Positions 34,314-36,032 of a stretch of DNA of 36,032 nucleotides are shown in pieces; position 1 is the first letter of the stretch; each line of letters opens with the position of its first letter. Under the pieces are notes generated by a model. The model had not been told where the DNA came from. It worked only from the letters and a program-made list of their open reading frames with translations, and did no database searches. The translations under genes were made by a program, and so were the position numbers. The stretch is taken from assembly GCA_946613195.1 (NCBI GenBank), contig CAMOFE010000005.1:1-36032 (forward strand). The letters are read 5' to 3'. This DNA comes from an uncultured Alphaproteobacteria bacterium. GTDB lineage: Bacteria; Pseudomonadota; Alphaproteobacteria; Rs-D84.

Positions 34314-35024
34314 ATGCCATCAATATTAAATTCTTTATCACGTGTCAAAAAAACAGATATTGTTATGTCTGTGCGTGATATTACCAAAACTTTTATAGAA
34401 GGCGGTCAACCTTTGCATATTTTGCGTGGTGGCGGATTTGATTTACATCGTGGTGAAATTATCGCACTGGTCGGACAATCGGGGTCTGGGAAATCAACAC
34501 TGTTGCAATGTGTTGGACTGTTGGATAAACCCACCAGTGGCAGTATTCTAATTGATGGCGTCCCCACACAAAAAATGAGCAGCGAATCACAAACTGCATT
34601 ACGCAGGAATAAAATTGGTTTTGTGTACCAGCGACATAATTTATTATCTGATTTTACCGCACTGGAAAACGTTATGTTACCATGCATGGCAAATGGTATG
34701 GACGAAGATATGGCACGTGCGCGCGCAATGCAATTATTAAAATCTGCAAATGTGGCGCATCGGGCAAATCACCTGCCGGGACAAATGTCTGGTGGCGAAC
34801 AACAACGGTGCGCAGTTGCACGTGCATTGGCAAATAATCCTGAAATTTTATTGGCAGACGAACCAACCGGCAGTTTGGATCCATCCCATGCAGAATCTGT
34901 GTTTAATCTGTTGTTTGATTTGGTGCGCAAAAATAAAATGGCAATGTTGTTTGTTACACACGATATGAACTTGGCATCACGCTCCGATAAAAAAATTACT
35001 ATTAAAAATGGAATAATTAAGTAA
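34314..35024 (+). CDS. lolD: Lipoprotein-releasing system ATP-binding protein LolD
   Basis: ALVGQSGSGKSTLLQCVGLLDKPTSG...MSGGEQQRCAVARALANNPEILLADEPTGSLD. Confidence 0.92.
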   Translation: MPSILNSLSRVKKTDIVMSVRDITKTFIEGGQPLHILRGGGFDLHRGEIIALVGQSGSGKSTLLQCVGLLDKPTSGSILIDGVPTQKMSSESQTALRRNKIGFVYQRHNLLSDFTALENVMLPCMANGMDEDMARARAMQLLKSANVAHRANHLPGQMSGGEQQRCAVARALANNPEILLADEPTGSLDPSHAESVFNLLFDLVRKNKMAMLFVTHDMNLASRSDKKITIKNGIIK

Positions 35025-35055
35025 TAATATAATAAACCAAGGAGAGGGAAAAATC

Positions 35056-35760
35056 ATGAAACACGATAAAAATACAAAGTCAGTTACATGTTGCAATCGC
35101 AGACAAAAAATTCTGGGCATTATTGCGTTGGCTGGATTATTCGCATGTGGATTTGCGATTGGTTGGATTATGAATGAACCACGCACACCTGACAATGCAC
35201 CAACTGTTCTGGCAGAATTACCAAACGAACCATGCCGTATTGCCGAAGAATTACTGGCTGGACGATTGAATGCGCAAAACTCACCGAATTTGATGGAACA
35301 CAAATCTAATGTCTTGGTTTACAGAAAACTGATATCCAAGGGATGTGCAGAAAACATTGAACTGTATAAAAAACTGTTGGCCCAAGAACAAGAAATCGTA
35401 AATTTATTGGGCGGAATTGATACATGCCAACAAATTGAACTGTCTATGTTGCCGTATATATGTAACGACTGTGGCGGTGCTGACGATCATATAGAAAATG
35501 CAAAAGTTTATGCGAACCTGGCGGAACGCGGTTGCAGTGAAAATGCACAACAATACACAGATTTGGCAAAACGCGAACTGGAAATTGCGCGCGCAATGAA
35601 AGATGATAAAATGACACAAAAGGAAACAATTGAAGTTGTTGAAACATACAAACGTCTGGAAATGCAAGCAGCCGCCGAAGAAATATTGGACAAGGCGAAA
35701 AAAATAACAAATCCTGCAATTGATTTTATCATTCAACTGGAAAAAATAATAAACGAGTGA
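35056..35760 (+). CDS. Hypothetical membrane-anchored helical-repeat protein
   Basis: N-terminal TM IIALAGLFACGFAIGWIM; duplicated helical module with conserved GC-x-EN; SD GGAGAGGG. Confidence 0.7.
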   Translation: MKHDKNTKSVTCCNRRQKILGIIALAGLFACGFAIGWIMNEPRTPDNAPTVLAELPNEPCRIAEELLAGRLNAQNSPNLMEHKSNVLVYRKLISKGCAENIELYKKLLAQEQEIVNLLGGIDTCQQIELSMLPYICNDCGGADDHIENAKVYANLAERGCSENAQQYTDLAKRELEIARAMKDDKMTQKETIEVVETYKRLEMQAAAEEILDKAKKITNPAIDFIIQLEKIINE

Positions 35761-35764
35761 TGGC

Positions 35765-36032
35765 ATGAAAAAAATATTACCAATATTATTTGTACCTGTA
35801 TTGGTTGTTCCCGCTTTTTCTGCGGATGATGTGGAACTGACCCTGGCGGCACGGCGCACATGTACAGAAATCAAGGCTGATATTGATGCACTGTCGGCAC
35901 AGAAAAAATTACCAAAAGAAGAACAAGAAAAATTAAATCGTTTTCGTTTGGAATATCGCCGTAAATGTGTTGCACGCGCAGGGTCCCGCCGCACAAACAG
36001 TGGTTATCTGTACCAGGCAGAATTAGAAGATG
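35765..36032 (+). CDS. Hypothetical secreted protein (partial at window end)
   Basis: ATG at 35765: MKKILPILFVPVLVVPAFSADDVELTLAARRTCTEIKADIDALSAQKKLPKEEQEKLNRFRLEYRRKCVARAG...; runs off the window. Confidence 0.65.
   Translation, partial: MKKILPILFVPVLVVPAFSADDVELTLAARRTCTEIKADIDALSAQKKLPKEEQEKLNRFRLEYRRKCVARAGSRRTNSGYLYQAELED

Overview
The window reads as a contiguous, gene-dense, AT-leaning bacterial chromosome segment. Gene content (XerD, LptG-type permease, MutL with an endonuclease motif, YajC-SecDF, RuvC, FtsK, YebC, RuvA, MnmE, LolCD, RHH_4 protein, conserved J-domain protein) suggests an alphaproteobacterium, probably a host- or gut-associated uncultured lineage; taxonomy is inference only. 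I found no CRISPR array, prophage, IS element, rRNA or tRNA. Most of the window is housekeeping genes, with several oddities: (1) a dispersed system of degenerate 7-bp tandem arrays in at least three sequence families (AAAGAGC, AAATCAG, ACCAACA). They occur between genes and inside ORFs: the MutL linker, three places in MnmE, and two signal peptides. Two of the units are open in all six reading frames. At two secreted-protein genes an AAAGAGC array is followed by an inverted array that encodes the signal-peptide core. (2) A single ORF fusing YbeY to apolipoprotein N-acyltransferase Lnt. (3) A membrane-anchored GH24-like lysozyme-TPR ORF cut by an in-frame TAG. (4) An S41/CTP-like protein that appears to lack both catalytic residues. 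(5) A GltX that resembles the Bacillota (clostridial) type. (6) An unlisted 44-aa membrane micro-ORF overlapping the start of xerD. (7) Several cysteine-rich or secreted orphan proteins. All family calls are by eye from motifs; no database search was run.
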